DNA of 64,000 bases, taken from Galeruca laticollis. Taxonomy: Eukaryota > Arthropoda > Insecta > Coleoptera > Chrysomelidae. The position numbers and the translations under genes were made by a program. A model generated the notes under the pieces. That model searched no databases and had not been told where the DNA came from. It saw only the letters and a program-made list of their open reading frames with translations. The stretch covers positions 261,055,709 to 261,119,708 of the forward strand of contig OY998175.1 in NCBI GenBank assembly GCA_963921935.1, in the 5' to 3' direction. Below, piece after piece: positions 35,720-47,235 of this stretch; the stretch's first letter is position 1, and each line of letters opens with the position of its first letter.

Positions 35720-37307
35720 TATAACTATTTACTTTTTCTAATATTTCATCTGATTTATTAACTGGTATAGCACAAATTATGTCATCAACAAATTTTTTTA
35801 AAAATGGTATATTAAATGATAGTTTTGGGAGAATATCTTCAAGAAGATCATCCATTACATATTGTGCTATTATTGGAGAAATAGTAGCTCCCATTGGTGT
35901 GCCAAGAATTTGTTTATAGTAACATCCTTGAAATGAAAAATAACTTGAGTTAAATATAAAGTCGATTATTGATAAGAATTTATTTTGTGGAATGTTACAA
36001 TAATCTTTAATTTTATTCCATCTCTTGATGATACTATTCGTTACTAATTTTATAGGAATATTACTGAATAAGGATACAACATCTAGACTGATTAATATGT
36101 AATCTGGTGGAAGTTGTTTTTCATTTATGAATGAAGAAAAATCAAATGAATCTTTGATATAAAAATTATTTTCAAAGTTATATGCGTTGGTTAGAATATC
36201 GGTTATCATTTTTGCTATTTTACTGTTTGGTGCATTAATTGAAGAAATAATAGGTCTGAGTTTCATTGTGGGTTTGTGAATTTTAGGTAGGCCATAATAT
36301 TTAGGTGATACTGAACTGTATATCATATATTTTTTAGCTTCTTCTTTATTGATCATTTTTAATTTTTTTAAATCTGATATCAAATTATTAGCTTTTTGTT
36401 GTATAGTTACAGTAGGATCTCTATTAAGTTTGATATATGAGTTAGGGTCATTGAGAATATCATAAGATTTTTCAAGATATTCTTCTTTATTCATAATTAC
36501 TGTGATATTACCTTTGTCTGATTTTGTTAGAATAAGATTTGGATTGTTTTTAAAAAAAGTTTTAGTTTTTTGGTATATAGAGTTCAAAAAATGATTATTG
36601 TTAAGAGGTTTTTGGAAAAAATTAGTAATCATGTTAGTTATTTTTGCTCGGAAAATATTTTTCTTTTCATGATTGAACCCAGTGATTAGGCATTCTATAT
36701 CAGATAGTAATTTAGCAATTGATATGTCTTTTGTAGTTGGTGGTAAGCTGAATTTATAACCTAGGGCAATGAAATGTTTAATGTCTTCTGGTATATCAAT
36801 ATTAGTGAGATTTTTTAACCAGTTTTCATTTATTTTGATTTCTTCATATGAACATAGTTTTAATCGTTTTATTTTGTTAATATTCTTTATTTTGATTTCA
36901 TTGAAAATCTTATTGTAATAAGTTTTTTGTCTTTTTGTATATTCTAGCCAAATATTTTCTGATATGGTTTGTTCGAGAGAATTTGTTAATTTCAAAAAAT
37001 AATTTTCTAAATTTTTTAAGTCATTGTGAGTAATTTTAATTTCTAAATTCAGAATTTTCTTAGTTAATTTTTCATTAAATGTGTGAATTTCTTGAGTATT
37101 ATTATTGTTATTTGATTCGATTAGAATGTTCAAATTTTTTGTATTGTTTGTTATATGTGAAGGTATGATACCATTTCGTCTACATTCTAGTAGAAAGATT
37201 CTTCTGTTCCGGTATGTAGCTAATTTTTTGTTGATGTTACTCCATTCTTTGATTTTTTTGGTACAATCTTGACCATATATGGATCGAATGTCTTCATAGA
37301 ACCCCAT
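35679..37307 (-). pseudogene. PLE polyprotein N-terminus and reverse transcriptase (frameshifted)
   Basis: 542 codons. The N-terminal region carries basic and coiled segments, with ECRRNGIIPSHI near residue 46. RT follows with the Penelope-type landmarks ILTKSDKGNITVIM, YGLPKIHKP, RPIISSINAPNSKIAK, SLDVVSLFSNIP, ILGTPMGATISP and the catalytic FVDD before IICAIP. The frame ends early at 35679 through the one-base A insertion, and the rest continues in 34853-35719. Apart from that shift no lesion is seen, so this is one of the best-preserved PLE RTs in the window. The start is the first ATG after the junction at 37345. Confidence 0.9.
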
Positions 37308-37362
37308 TGTGTAATGAAAAAATTTTTTTTATATAACGACTGAAAAATGCTATATAGGTGGG

Positions 37363-38367
37363 GATGATCTTCTTGAAGATATTCTCCCAAAACTATCATT
37401 TAATATACCATTTTTAAAAAAATTTGTTGATGACATAATTTGTGCTATACCAGTTAATAAATCAGATGAAATATTAGAAAAAGTAAATAGTTATAATGAA
37501 AATTTACAATTTACAGTTGAATTTGAAAAAAATAATAGCATTCCATTTTTAGACACTAAAATAATCCGTAAAAACGATAACACTTTGATTACCGATTGGT
37601 ATATAAAACCAACAAATTCAGGAAGGTATATAAACTATCATTCTTTTCATACAAAGAAAATGAAAATTAATCTCATTATTTGTTTAAAAAATAGAATTGA
37701 AAAACTAGTTCACCCTTCTTTAAAACAAAAAAATTTAAGAATTTTACGTGATATCTTATTAGAAAATTCTTATCCTAAATCACTTCTAAATAGAATTCTT
37801 TTCAACAATATTTCTGATAGAACTATTCATGATAATATCTCTAGCAATAAAACAGATAGGAATACAAATGTAGAAAATATTAATTACCTATCAATTCCAA
37901 ATATTGAAAATTTATCAAAGAACATGATAAAACTTTTCAAAAATGAAACTAATATAAAGATAACACAGAAAAATATAAAAACGATTGGAAATTTAAATAG
38001 TAAATTGAAAGATTCTACACCTGACTTAAAAAAATCAAATGTAGTCTATGAAATAAAATGCAATAACTGTGATCTTAACTACATCGGTACCAGCTCTAGA
38101 AATTTGACTAATCGCATCACATCTCATAAAAGTGATATAAAACTTAACAAAAAATCATGTGCATTAACACAGCATTCCATCGAAACAGGCCATAAAATGT
38201 TATTTAATGAAGCTAAAGTTCTACATACTGAACAAAATATGTCTAAAAGATATTTTCTTGAAATGGTTGAAATCAACAAGGCAAATAATAGTATGAATAA
38301 GAAAAGTGACATTGAAAATCTTAGTAATATTTATAGCTACCTTTTGAATATTGAACAAAATAGATAA
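37363..38367 (+). pseudogene. PLE polyprotein C-terminus, inverted truncated copy
   Basis: Open from the junction at 37363 (inside RT, at DDLLEDILPKL) through FVDDIICAIP and the RT thumb to a complete GIY-YIG domain (YEIKCNNCDLNYIGTSSRNLTNRI, with the catalytic Arg in normal spacing) and stop at 38367. There is no break, but no start or RT palm N-terminal to VDD. It differs from the minus copy by the absence of the A insertion and by two more residues in GIY-YIG. Confidence 0.88.
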
Positions 38368-38799
38368 TTTTTCATTATTTATATGATTATTTCATAAAAA
38401 TTAAATTCACTTCTATTAAAGTCAAAATATAAGAAATTATTTGTCAAAGTCATTTTCACAGGTTATAATCTAACCTTATTTCCTTTTCTATTAACGTCAA
38501 AAACAAATTATCTGTCAAAGTCATTTTATAAGGTTATAATCTAACCTCAAATTCAAACTTCATTAAATAATTATAAAGTAACCTAAAAAAATTAAAATAA
38601 CTAAGTAACGAACAAACAAATTATGTATCGATTTGTCTTATGTGAAATATGACATCAAGTATATTATAATTATATTTATTTTTACATTTACAAATTTTTT
38701 AATGATTATTTATATTGAATTTACTTAAAATATTTTACATGTAAGTACTTATATTTATTTCTCTATTTTTAAATCATATTTATATTTGTATATGTATTA

Positions 38800-38844
38800 T
38801 AGTGCCCTGAAGAAGTGTCAAAAGGACACGAAAGCTTGGCGGCA
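38800..38844 (+). ncRNA. Hammerhead ribozyme-like motif, PLE plus copy
   Basis: The same motif as 34377-34419 in opposite orientation: core CTGAAGA 38807-38813, extra A, stem II GTGTC/GACAC, GAAA, AGCT, then GGCG. It lies about 430 bases downstream of the GIY-YIG stop. Confidence 0.65.
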
Positions 38845-38945
38845 TTTTGTAAATAAAAGATCTTGGCGTTGATTCCTTGGACTGAAATCCCCGTTTTCCC
38901 CACCTATATAGCATTTTTCAGTCGTTATATAAAAAAAAAATTTTT

Positions 38946-38967
38946 TTATATATATATATATATATAA
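38946..38967. repeat. (TA)n tract
   Basis: Short TA repeat joining the PLE pair to the next PLE-derived structure. Confidence 0.85.
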
Positions 38968-39056
38968 TTCGTATTAGCAGCTGTTTATTTCACAATTTAG
39001 AAATATTTGTGAGGATGCAGCAATTGGCATGGAAATTAAACTCCTATTTTAATTTG

Positions 39057-39096
39057 GAATAAGCTTTCGTAATAGTTTTATTACTTCGTCAGTCAC
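39057..39096 (-). ncRNA. Hammerhead ribozyme-like motif, left arm
   Basis: Minus strand: core CTGACGA, extra A, stem II GTAATAA with CTATTAC (one mismatch in this copy), GAAA, GCTT. The 3' half of stem I reads ATTC instead of TCAC and no longer pairs with GTGA, so this arm is probably inactive. Confidence 0.5.
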
Positions 39097-39156
39097 GCTT
39101 AAATACAATGTATAACTAAAAATGAAAAATCAAAAAATGAGTACTCACATTAAACG

Positions 39157-39426
39157 AGTAAAAAATGTGATAAGAAATATGTTGGTGAGACCTCAAGAAA
39201 TTTAAAATCACGAATTACTTCACATAAGAGCGATATTCTTTTAAGACAGAATGCTTGTGCTTTATCACAGCACGTTAATGTAACAGGACATTCCATATAT
39301 TTCAATAACATTTCTATGTTAACCAAAGAAAATAATTTGTTTAAAAGATGTTTTTTAGAAATGGTTTATATAAAAAATGAACCAAATAAATTGAACAAGA
39401 AAAGTGATTTTCAAAATTTACTCTGA
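39157..39426 (+). pseudogene. PLE GIY-YIG endonuclease fragment
   Basis: An open run of about 86 codons starts at the second half of the motif (CDKKYVGETSRNLKSRI, catalytic Arg kept). It continues through SHKSDILLRQNACALSQH, TGHSIYF and the FLEMV Glu motif to a stop at 39424-39426. The RT and the first Cys pair are lost at the junction with the left arm. Its own downstream end carries the right-arm ribozyme. Confidence 0.85.
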
Positions 39427-39705
39427 TATTTTGGACATTGTGACAAAATTAAATAAAAAGAATTACAGATCTAATAATCATTTTTCATATATATCTTAGT
39501 TCAACCTTTGACAATAATTCCTACGAACAATTCTGTTGTATCATCCATTTGTCAACTTCAAATTGACAATAATTTTTTAAAAGTCTCAAGCATATATCAA
39601 TATTTTTACACTGTTTTATCTGAATTTTAATTTATATTTTTCACTTGTTTAATGTAAGTACCCATTTTTTGATTTTTCATTTTTAGTTATACATTGTATT
39701 CTAGC

Positions 39706-39745
39706 GTGACTGACGAAGTAATAGAACTATTACGAAAGCTTTCAC
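39706..39745 (+). ncRNA. Hammerhead ribozyme-like motif, right arm (best formed)
   Basis: Stem I GTGA (39706-39709) pairs fully with TCAC (39742-39745). Core CTGACGA 39710-39716, one extra A, stem II GTAATAG/CTATTAC (7 bp) around AA, GAAA 39734-39737. Palindromic stem III AGCT, then T at 39741 as the cleavage base. Every conserved core base is present. Dimer formation would be needed for a stable stem III. Confidence 0.7.
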
Positions 39746-39803
39746 CAAATTAAAATAAGAGTTTAATTTCCAAGCCAATTGCTGCATCCTCACAAATATT
39801 TCT

Positions 39804-39807
<4 letters not shown>

Positions 39808-39849
<42 letters not shown>
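39808..39849. repeat. (TA)n tract
   Basis: About 40 bases of TA repeats between two ribozyme-bearing inverted-repeat elements. Confidence 0.9.
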
Positions 39850-39852
<3 letters not shown>

Positions 39853-39953
39853 ACAAGATCTACGAATAGTGCGTGACATATGAACAATGAGCAACAAATA
39901 GATTAGTGGGTATTGCACGCAAATAGAAGAAGGGACTACTGAAAAGAGTGGTA

Positions 39954-40000
39954 ACCGCAGACATGCATGTTTCTGGCTCATTAGCCTTCATCGGTACGGT
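39954..40000 (-). ncRNA. Hammerhead ribozyme-like motif, left arm of palindrome
   Basis: Exact mirror of 40249-40295: stem I ACCGTA/TGCGGT, core CCGATGA, stem II GGCT/AGCC, GAAA, stem III ACATGCATGT, cleavage base C. Confidence 0.6.
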
Positions 40001-40248
40001 ACAACCAAGAAGAGATGTGAAACATGGAAGCAAAGGTGTTGAATGAAACATGAGAAAATATAACAGAATTCAGCAGGATAGTGTTATATGCACCTCCGTG
40101 TCTATGTTGGTTGTTGTCTCGAATATTCGAGATCTTCTAATATTACTGACACAAATGTTGTGTTTGACTATCCTGCTGAATTCTGTTATATTTTCTCATG
40201 TTTCATTCAACACCTTTGCTTCCATGTTTCACATCTCTTCTTGGTTGT

Positions 40249-40295
40249 ACCGTACCGATGAAGGCTAATGAGCCAGAAACATGCATGTCTGCGGT
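40249..40295 (+). ncRNA. Hammerhead ribozyme-like motif, right arm of palindrome
   Basis: Stem I ACCGTA (40249-40254) pairs with TGCGGT (40290-40295), 6 bp with one G-U. Core CCGATGA (40255-40261) has one change from CTGATGA. An A/A mismatch precedes stem II GGCT/AGCC around AATG. GAAA is at 40276-40279. Stem III lies in the 10-base palindrome ACATGCATGT, and C at 40289 completes the GTC cleavage triplet. The changed core base is expected to lower activity. Confidence 0.62.
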
Positions 40296-40360
40296 TAACA
40301 CTCTTTTCAGTAGTCCCTTCTTCTATTTGCGTGCAATACCCACTAATCTATTTGTTGCTC

Positions 40361-40362
<2 letters not shown>

Positions 40363-40401
<39 letters not shown>

Positions 40402-42524
40402 TGTTGCCAACTCTTCAGTCACTATAGTGGAATTATTAGAAACAGTTAGGTAACATTAATATTTAAAAACACCTTGTCTAATTATTCAAGTTATTCACTC
40501 CAATTTTAATTACTCCATCAATCTACTTGTGATGGGAAACGTTAATAAATGATGAGAATGGCCCATAAATATCGATATAACAATATTGTTCGTTTGGTAT
40601 GAGGAAGGCTTGAAGGTGTCTATTCTGAAGGTATTCAAATATTGACATGATCTAATTATCTAGTGAATAATACATTTATAATGCTCCGGTAAGGACTTCT
40701 CAATAATTATCTTGTTATCTAATTCAGTAGAGGTTTCAGTTTCCAATTTCGATTAGATTTACTGATCTCTAAGGAAGTTGTGATTTAATTGTTCAGAACT
40801 CTGAAAGCAGTTCCTTTTTAGTACGGAAAATATGTTTAATAAAATAGTCGAATTCCAACGACATAAAACGACAATGCGTTGCAACTCTTTTTAAACAGTT
40901 TGATTTAGTTTGCCCTGATTGTTTTTTGTTTGTTTGGGATTCACTAATTGAAATTTTATCCTCTTCCTGTAGACATAATAATCTAATATTTGGTATATAC
41001 CTTTAATTCTTATGATAATACAATTTAATATATTCAGTATAATCGTGAATCCTACGATTATTTGAAATATTCTAAATAATCGGTAATATGTAAATATTTC
41101 TGTTTTGTTTACATTTGATAAAGTTAAGTTAGGTTGTGTGATTTTGACAATTTCTCGATGACAGATGTGTGTTGGGTGAATGCATTCATTTCTCATTTCG
41201 TGCAGTGGGAACGCATAGAGTAGTCGAGATTTCTGTTTAGCTAGAGCGTTTGCTCTGTGACTTTACGAGTCCATAGACAAACGTTGTCGCTCCGTTTTCT
41301 AGAATTGTAAGAGCGTTTGAACGATATTACTCAGAAACATGATTCTGTTGTACTTCCAAATACGGATTGGCTTACATAGAGGATAGTGGTGCACTTTATG
41401 TCTTGATCGGTGTGGAACATGTTCGGTGCAGTGACAGTGTAGTTCGGATATATTGTTCCGTGTGAATGTCTACTGAAGTTGAAAAGATAAATGTAGTTTT
41501 TCCTTCTGCATCTTTCTTGCGACCACATGTTAGTTGGTTGATATGCTTTGATAGTGCTTTGGAGAAGAATCCTAACTTTTTTAATGACTGGGAAGTCATC
41601 CACTAGTGGATTTTATAGGTTCTCTTTCAAAATTAATTGTGGAATATAGAGTTTGGCATTTTGTTCTACGGCAGTTCGTATTTTAGGAGATATACGTCCT
41701 GTTAGTTCTTGGAAGCCGTTTTTCACAACCCGTATGGGATATATTGCACTCAATAAATCGTAAGTATTGTCTGCTTACTGATTTCGCAACACTATGTATT
41801 TATCATTATTTAAAGGAAACCGCTAACACTGAAGTTTCGGTATCGGATGTATGACACGTGTTGGTGTGGATGTCATAGGTGGCTCATTATCTGCTATTGG
41901 TGATCTAGGAAGAAGGAAGTCTTAAGTGTTGGACCCTTTCGGAAAAGGTATGTCTCATAGTTTTGTAGTATTCTGTAGGTAGAGTAGTTGGGATTGAAAT
42001 ACTATCTGCTGATTGCAAATTTGAGATTAAGAAGGCTGTAAGACAGTTTATTCTGTTGCCCCGTGTATATATTGTTCATTGTTCACCCGCTTGAGTCTAA
42101 CGAATACTATAATTCGTGTGTGGTTCTTCAAACCTACCCTGGCTTGACCAAAAACAATTCATTTTAATTGTTTTTGATATTTTTATTATCTGTTTTAAAT
42201 TCAGTGTAGTATACTGTTGCTGACACTGTTGATGGTGAGTAGGCCTTTTAACGAGGTTGGGGGTAGTAATCAGTGAATTGGGTTGATTTTGATTTGTACC
42301 TTGCTCGTATCTTCTTATAAATTAGCTTTGTACATAGGCCCAGACAAGCTAAATTTGTTGAGGTGTTTAGATCGCGTAATATGACAAGTAGGGTTTGTTC
42401 CTGTATAAGCTCAGTTTGTAGCTGATACCTATTTTCAATTTTTAAGGGTTCACCAGCGGTGCGAGGTGATACAATCCACCCTCCGGATACCCAAAATATT
42501 TTGAGAAATATCGACTAGGGACAA
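40363..42524. other. (TA)n tract, then anonymous DNA
   Basis: TA repeats fill 40363-40396. Beyond, minus-strand frames at 40891-41196 (with a hydrophobic Ile-rich stretch) and 41331-41603 have no recognisable family. No RNA gene or transposon end is supported. Confidence 0.45.
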
Positions 42525-43640
42525 TTATACCCATTTTTTGATTTCCTTAACTTCATAGTTTCCACGCTTGTTCCTGAGTACTGGCTCTTTTATAACCTCC
42601 TGAATTTCTTCTTCGGTATACCACACAATATCTGCTCGGCTAGACCATTTCCAGTTGACCCTATTTTTAACCATTGAACTGGCTTCATACTCAGTTGATC
42701 CATTCACATGTCTGACTTGTAATATTTCCAATGGAAAATATTGTTCATTATATTTAACAATAACGTAAGCACCCACCACAATATTTTCTTTAATTCCAGT
42801 AAACTCATCGATAGAATCTTCTGAATCTACTAATTTTACATATGGAGATGTATCTGGTTGAGTTGATTGCTTATTAGCTACCAAAGATTTTTTCAGTCTC
42901 TTTCTTTTTCTCTCTTCTTTTTCCTGTATCTATCCCCTCCTTCATCTCCTTATTCTCATAAGTTATTATTCTTATAAGTTTTCCAGGCTTCACCAGATAC
43001 CACTGTAGGAATTTTCTCACGTGATTTTCTTCTCGCTACATTTATCTTATTGTTATTGGGTGCTCGGTTGGGCCAAAATAATCACTTCCAAAACGGAGTG
43101 TGTATTTTTCCAGCATCAGTATCCGATTCGATTTCTCATGTAGAACAATTGCTTCAGGACTAATTTCCATTATTGTTGGTATTCTGTCTTCAACAATTTT
43201 CCTAGCTCCACAGTCATGTACATCATCTTTCTGTTTTCTGGATGATTCATCATTTTGAATTTCTTCAACGGAAACATCAGTATCCGAGTTTTTCATATGG
43301 TTTTTCTCCATTATACACCGCATCAGCATTTGACTTAGTGATTTATCACTAGAGATTTCAATCACAGACTCATCCATTTGCCTTCATGATGTCATGTTAG
43401 TTCATTGCTGAATTCTTTTTCTAGATCATCATTGGAACCAATCGCAGCGTCATCATTATATTTTTCGGGTACAATTTCACTACTGTCTAGACTATTTTGT
43501 TTATCATTTCAAAGTTTAGATCACAGCTTGACTTTCAAAGGTAATTGCTTAGGGGATTTTCATTGCCAAATTCTGTATCCAAAACGCCCTCAAGAATATT
43601 TCCGTCCACGACCCGCCTTTGATGAGTCACAGTTACAAGA
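42525..43640 (-). pseudogene. Decayed ORF, probably C-terminal part of a transposon protein
   Basis: The minus-strand pieces read in order as an acidic region (DSSEIVPEKYNDDAAIG at about 43490-43440, then 43377-43042 with DTDVSVEEIQNDESS), a GEAWKTY and Lys/Arg-rich run near 43000-42890, and a 119-codon frame at 42884-42525. That frame holds an SH3-like segment: VVGAYVIVKYNEQYFPLEI, then SSMVKNRVNWKW, and a closing RGNYEVKEI. Such a yFPgeI and NWKWP tail is familiar from insect transposon-encoded proteins. At least two frameshifts separate the parts. I cannot name the superfamily with confidence. Confidence 0.5.
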
Positions 43641-43739
43641 AACGGAGACGAAAGCGATGGTACATTTGCTCCATTATTTTGAATACCTGCATTCTCATAC
43701 AATGCAAATAAATTTTCATTTAAAGGTATATATAGTAAG

Positions 43740-44450
43740 TCATCATTTGACTTTGAAGGTTTGTTTTAAAGCGATTTGAATTTTTATTCTTTTTCATTTA
43801 AATCATTTCTTTGATTTCAGGTTTGATTCTGTTTTCTTATTTGTCTTAAATTTTAATGTTTTCAAAATCAAAGCTATGGTGGCTATCGATAGCGTGTTTT
43901 GCTGTGGCATGTTCATTGTTGGTTTATATGTTGTATTTTTCATTGTAAATTCGGTTATATAGCTATTGAGATGTTTGGCCTATGTATTCACCATGGTAAT
44001 CTTCACATTTTACATTATAAACTACATCACTTTGTTTCAATTTTTCGGTTTTTGTTTTGTGAAACGCAATTTAGTATATTTATTAGGTTTGTGTGCTATA
44101 CTTATATCATTTCCACTCAACAGCCTTTGAATTTTTTCCGATATAACTTGTACGTATGGTAAACTGATATATGCTCTGGTTGACCATTACTACAGTTACT
44201 AGTATTACTATTGTTTGTGTTGTTTGCATTATTGTTGTTATATATTTTAGATATTCGCTTTCTCATTACAGGATTGTAGAAGCACTTCTTTTGTATGTGA
44301 TTGGCATATTAGAATTAAAATTCAAATATCTTTCGGACCATATATGTTTGGTGAACCGATTGGTTTCAATTTTACCATTATTATCATATTTCACTATCAT
44401 ATCCAAAAAGTTCGCTGGTTTTTAGTTTTTTCTCAAAACTAAATTGTAGT
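43740..44450 (-). pseudogene. Decayed PLE fragment with GIY-YIG
   Basis: Minus strand, 44450-44100: linker region with NPVMRKRISKIYNN. At 44045-43830: DVVYNVKCEDYHGEYIGQTS, then EHATAKHAI and HSFDFENIKI. This is the PLE endonuclease order, but stops interrupt it in several places. RT is not preserved. It lies between two transposase-like remnants. Confidence 0.75.
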
Positions 44451-44489
44451 CTATGGTGAAAGTTGTTAAATTTTTAGGAACATGTCAGT

Positions 44490-44925
44490 ATTTCCATTTC
44501 TCCTAAACCCACTGCATCAGCAAATCAGAAAAATAATAGTACTTCGAAACAACATTGTGAAATTCCAGCAACCACTCCAATGAAAAAATTATGGAAAATT
44601 AGGGAGGAGTTGATAAAAAGTAATCTGTCATCTAAAATTAACAAAACAATTGAAACGAAAAAACAGATTCGGGCACCAAAAATGAGAGTGAAGTAATAAG
44701 TGTTCCATAGTGATAGCAGCTACGCATATGAGGTAGATGAGAACGAAATGGCTGATCTTTCTGATTTCTCTGAATTGTATATTTATATAATTTGTGATTA
44801 GTTCGAGGTGGAAAATGAACTTTAGTACCGATGCTCAATGTGCGGTAAATGGGCACACAATGAAGGTAGCGGAGTTCAGAGTGCTAAACATTACAGATAT
44901 GATTTTTGTATATGAATGAGTCAAA
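44490..44925 (+). pseudogene. Decayed C-terminus of a DDE transposase (pogo-like?) with zinc-binding tail
   Basis: The first plus-strand frame is Ser/Thr/Lys-rich (ISISPKPTASANQKN). A second frame is acidic (YAYEVDENEMADLSDFSELY), and near 44830-44910 comes a zinc-type tail with YRCSMCGKWAHNEGSG and a final DFC. A CxxCxxWxH...FxCDxC tail is common at the end of insect pogo/Tigger-like transposases. Three frames are used, so it is dead. No catalytic domain is seen. Confidence 0.5.
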
Positions 44926-47235
44926 ATAATTCAGTTAATATTTCCATAACTCATGTATAAATCAAACCAGAATTACCCTACGTCTTTTTTGCGTCGTCTT
45001 AGCCAATCATCTGCGTCGTCATATTTGACAAGCTACTAGGAAAGATAATACATTGACATCTCTAGAAAAAAGGTAAATCCATCATTATAAACTTGACATT
45101 TTACTGTCTATTTATGAGAAATTACTACTATAGTTTTACTGGTCAAAATAATTTTTTTTATCTAGATGCGTCATCTTCAACAGATCTACCCTATACTACT
45201 TATTTACTACTCTTCATTGCATATAAAAACATAATATCGGAATTCAAGTTCAATTTTAGGAAGACTCAGTAACTATATACCATAAAATCCACTCAAGTGA
45301 TAGAATATCAGCTAGAGAGGAAAAATATAGCCTCACCGCTTCACTTGATGTAGGGTATACCTTGTATGGGGTGTTAGATCCTTTCGTCGTTATTGTACTC
45401 CATTACATGTTCTCTTGGTATTGAGATACATCAATATTTTCATACTCAATAATGAGAAGCCTGAGTTCAATGATATGAATATCCATTAATAACAAGAACA
45501 GAAAACTTTCCATTTAGGGTATCACCAAATATTGATCGATATCCAAGCTGCTACCACTGGACTTGAACCATCTTTGAGTTCTGAAACATAATATAATGGA
45601 ATGCTGGTTGAGGTGAGACTCCTGATAAGCGTACTCAATACAGTTAAATGATTTGAGAGACTACAATGTTCCCAAACTTCATGGATATTCGTATTAGGAT
45701 TTTCAGACGAGAGCTCTGCTATACTTTCGATTTTCTCACTCTTCATGTTTTTTTGGGAAGTTTTTGACTTCTTCTGGCCTATATCTCAAAGACGAAGCGT
45801 TTTTTGACAAATCCTCAACAATATAATAACAATGTAAAGACTCCGCAACAATCCGAAAAACGAGAGACATTGATTAATAGTATAAAAGCATTTTTAAAAA
45901 GAAGCAATACTCTATACTCTAAAATGTAGGAAATAAACTTTAATAAATCAAACTCATAAATTCATAACATTGTAAAATTCATACAATATAAATAAGCTTG
46001 TCAGATGTGTGAATGAGTATTATGAGATACATAATAATACATCTTTTCTTAGAATTTGCTTTTATGCCTATCCTGTCAGCAAATAAGCTTCAATTATTCT
46101 ACCATTTAACTGGATTCATTGCATGTATATTTCTCCTTTTTTTTGATGAATTGTCTCATTAAGAGTGCGAAGTGGATGCGACTGTGCGTTTTATAACAGA
46201 TATCATGCTTTCGATTCTAAAAACCATTTTTTATTAACGCAGAGTTATTCTCGGAATGTGTCAGAACATCTTTTCCATCAAAGAAGACAAAAAAACAGTG
46301 AGTAGAAAGTTTCAGGAGAAGACATATTGTTAAATGATTTATCTATGCAATAAACGAGTTTTATAGACACAAAGAGAAAAAGTTTCAAATCTGAATTTGA
46401 TGTTGGCGCTCAAAAAGGCTTAATTATTTATCAGATGTAAATTTGAACAAATCGTTAGTGATTATAAATAAACAAGTGAATTGTTTGACGGATATCAAAT
46501 TATTTAATTAATTACCAGCGAAGAGATATTCAACTTTTTCCTTTCTTTATTTGAAAAAACGAACCTGAGATATTTATTAATTTTATTTTATTACTCTTAA
46601 CCAACGTAACTCAATATTTTACATTTCAGCAATCGTCAACAAAAGCACAAAATTTGAAGCATGCAATAGGTTCCTAATTGAGATTGATCTTTCGAATAAT
46701 AATTAAGAGTATCGCAATTTGATAGACCAGAATTTTTTGCTGATAGAGGTTTGTATTTAGCCCTCTATAACTGGGATATTGGAACATCATGTACATTATA
46801 GAGGAAAATCATGTTTTTTGGATATATGATTTGGAAATTATGTAAGCTTCATGTTTGGGGGCTTGTGTTATGTAGGCTTGATGTATGTGTGCTTAGGGTT
46901 TGTGCGGTTGATATTTATGAGCTTTATGTTCAAATACGCGGTATTGTGGATTAAAATTTCAATTACTGTACTCCATTATCTTACTCAGTGAATGGATAAC
47001 ATATACATTTTCCAGCTGTACTTTCCCGAAACAAAAAAACGAGCTGAAATAAGTTAAAATTGCAAAAAAATTGTATATTTTGAATGATTCAACAACGTAT
47101 CAAAAGTAAGAACACGAGAGCTTTTTTTATCGGATACATTTCTTTTTATAATGAAATATGTTTGCGAATCAGCAATTTCACATGTATATATATAAAACCT
47201 CTCAATATCTTAGGGATTCTGTCGTAAGTAGGGCT
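44926..47235. other. Anonymous AT-rich DNA
   Basis: The only frame of note, minus 45522-45746, is unrecognised. No transposon ends, RNA genes or conserved motifs were seen. Confidence 0.45.

Larger units (their letters stand above)
38968..39807. mobile_element. PLE-derived inverted-repeat element with internal GIY-YIG fragment
   Basis: Arms of about 165 bases (38968-39134 and about 39645-39807) are inverted copies of one pseudo-LTR-like end, each with a hammerhead motif. Between them lies a plus-strand fragment of the GIY-YIG domain and its 3' untranslated region. The whole looks like a 5'-truncated PLE joined to an inverted copy of its own end, which gives it transposon-like terminal inverted repeats. 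(TA)n lies on both sides. Confidence 0.8.
39887..40362. repeat. ORF-less palindrome with hammerhead-like motif in each 194-base arm
   Basis: Arms 39887-40080 and 40169-40362 are reverse complements of equal length with almost no differences (for example one base near 39950/40299), around an 88-base spacer. There is no protein-coding sequence; the frames across it are mirror images of each other. Each arm contains a well-formed hammerhead-like motif. (TA)n follows directly on the right. The near identity of the arms means a recent origin or ongoing gene conversion. It may derive from PLE ends, but no PLE protein sequence is present to prove it. Confidence 0.75.

Noticed and set aside
38124..38312. 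Hydrophobic frame opposite PLE GIY-YIG, also at 34908-35096
   Set aside because: Antisense shadow of the endonuclease in both PLE copies.
39860..40453. Mirror-image frames in the 39.9-40.4 kb palindrome
   Set aside because: The same sequence read twice through inverted arms and a TA tract; not protein-like.
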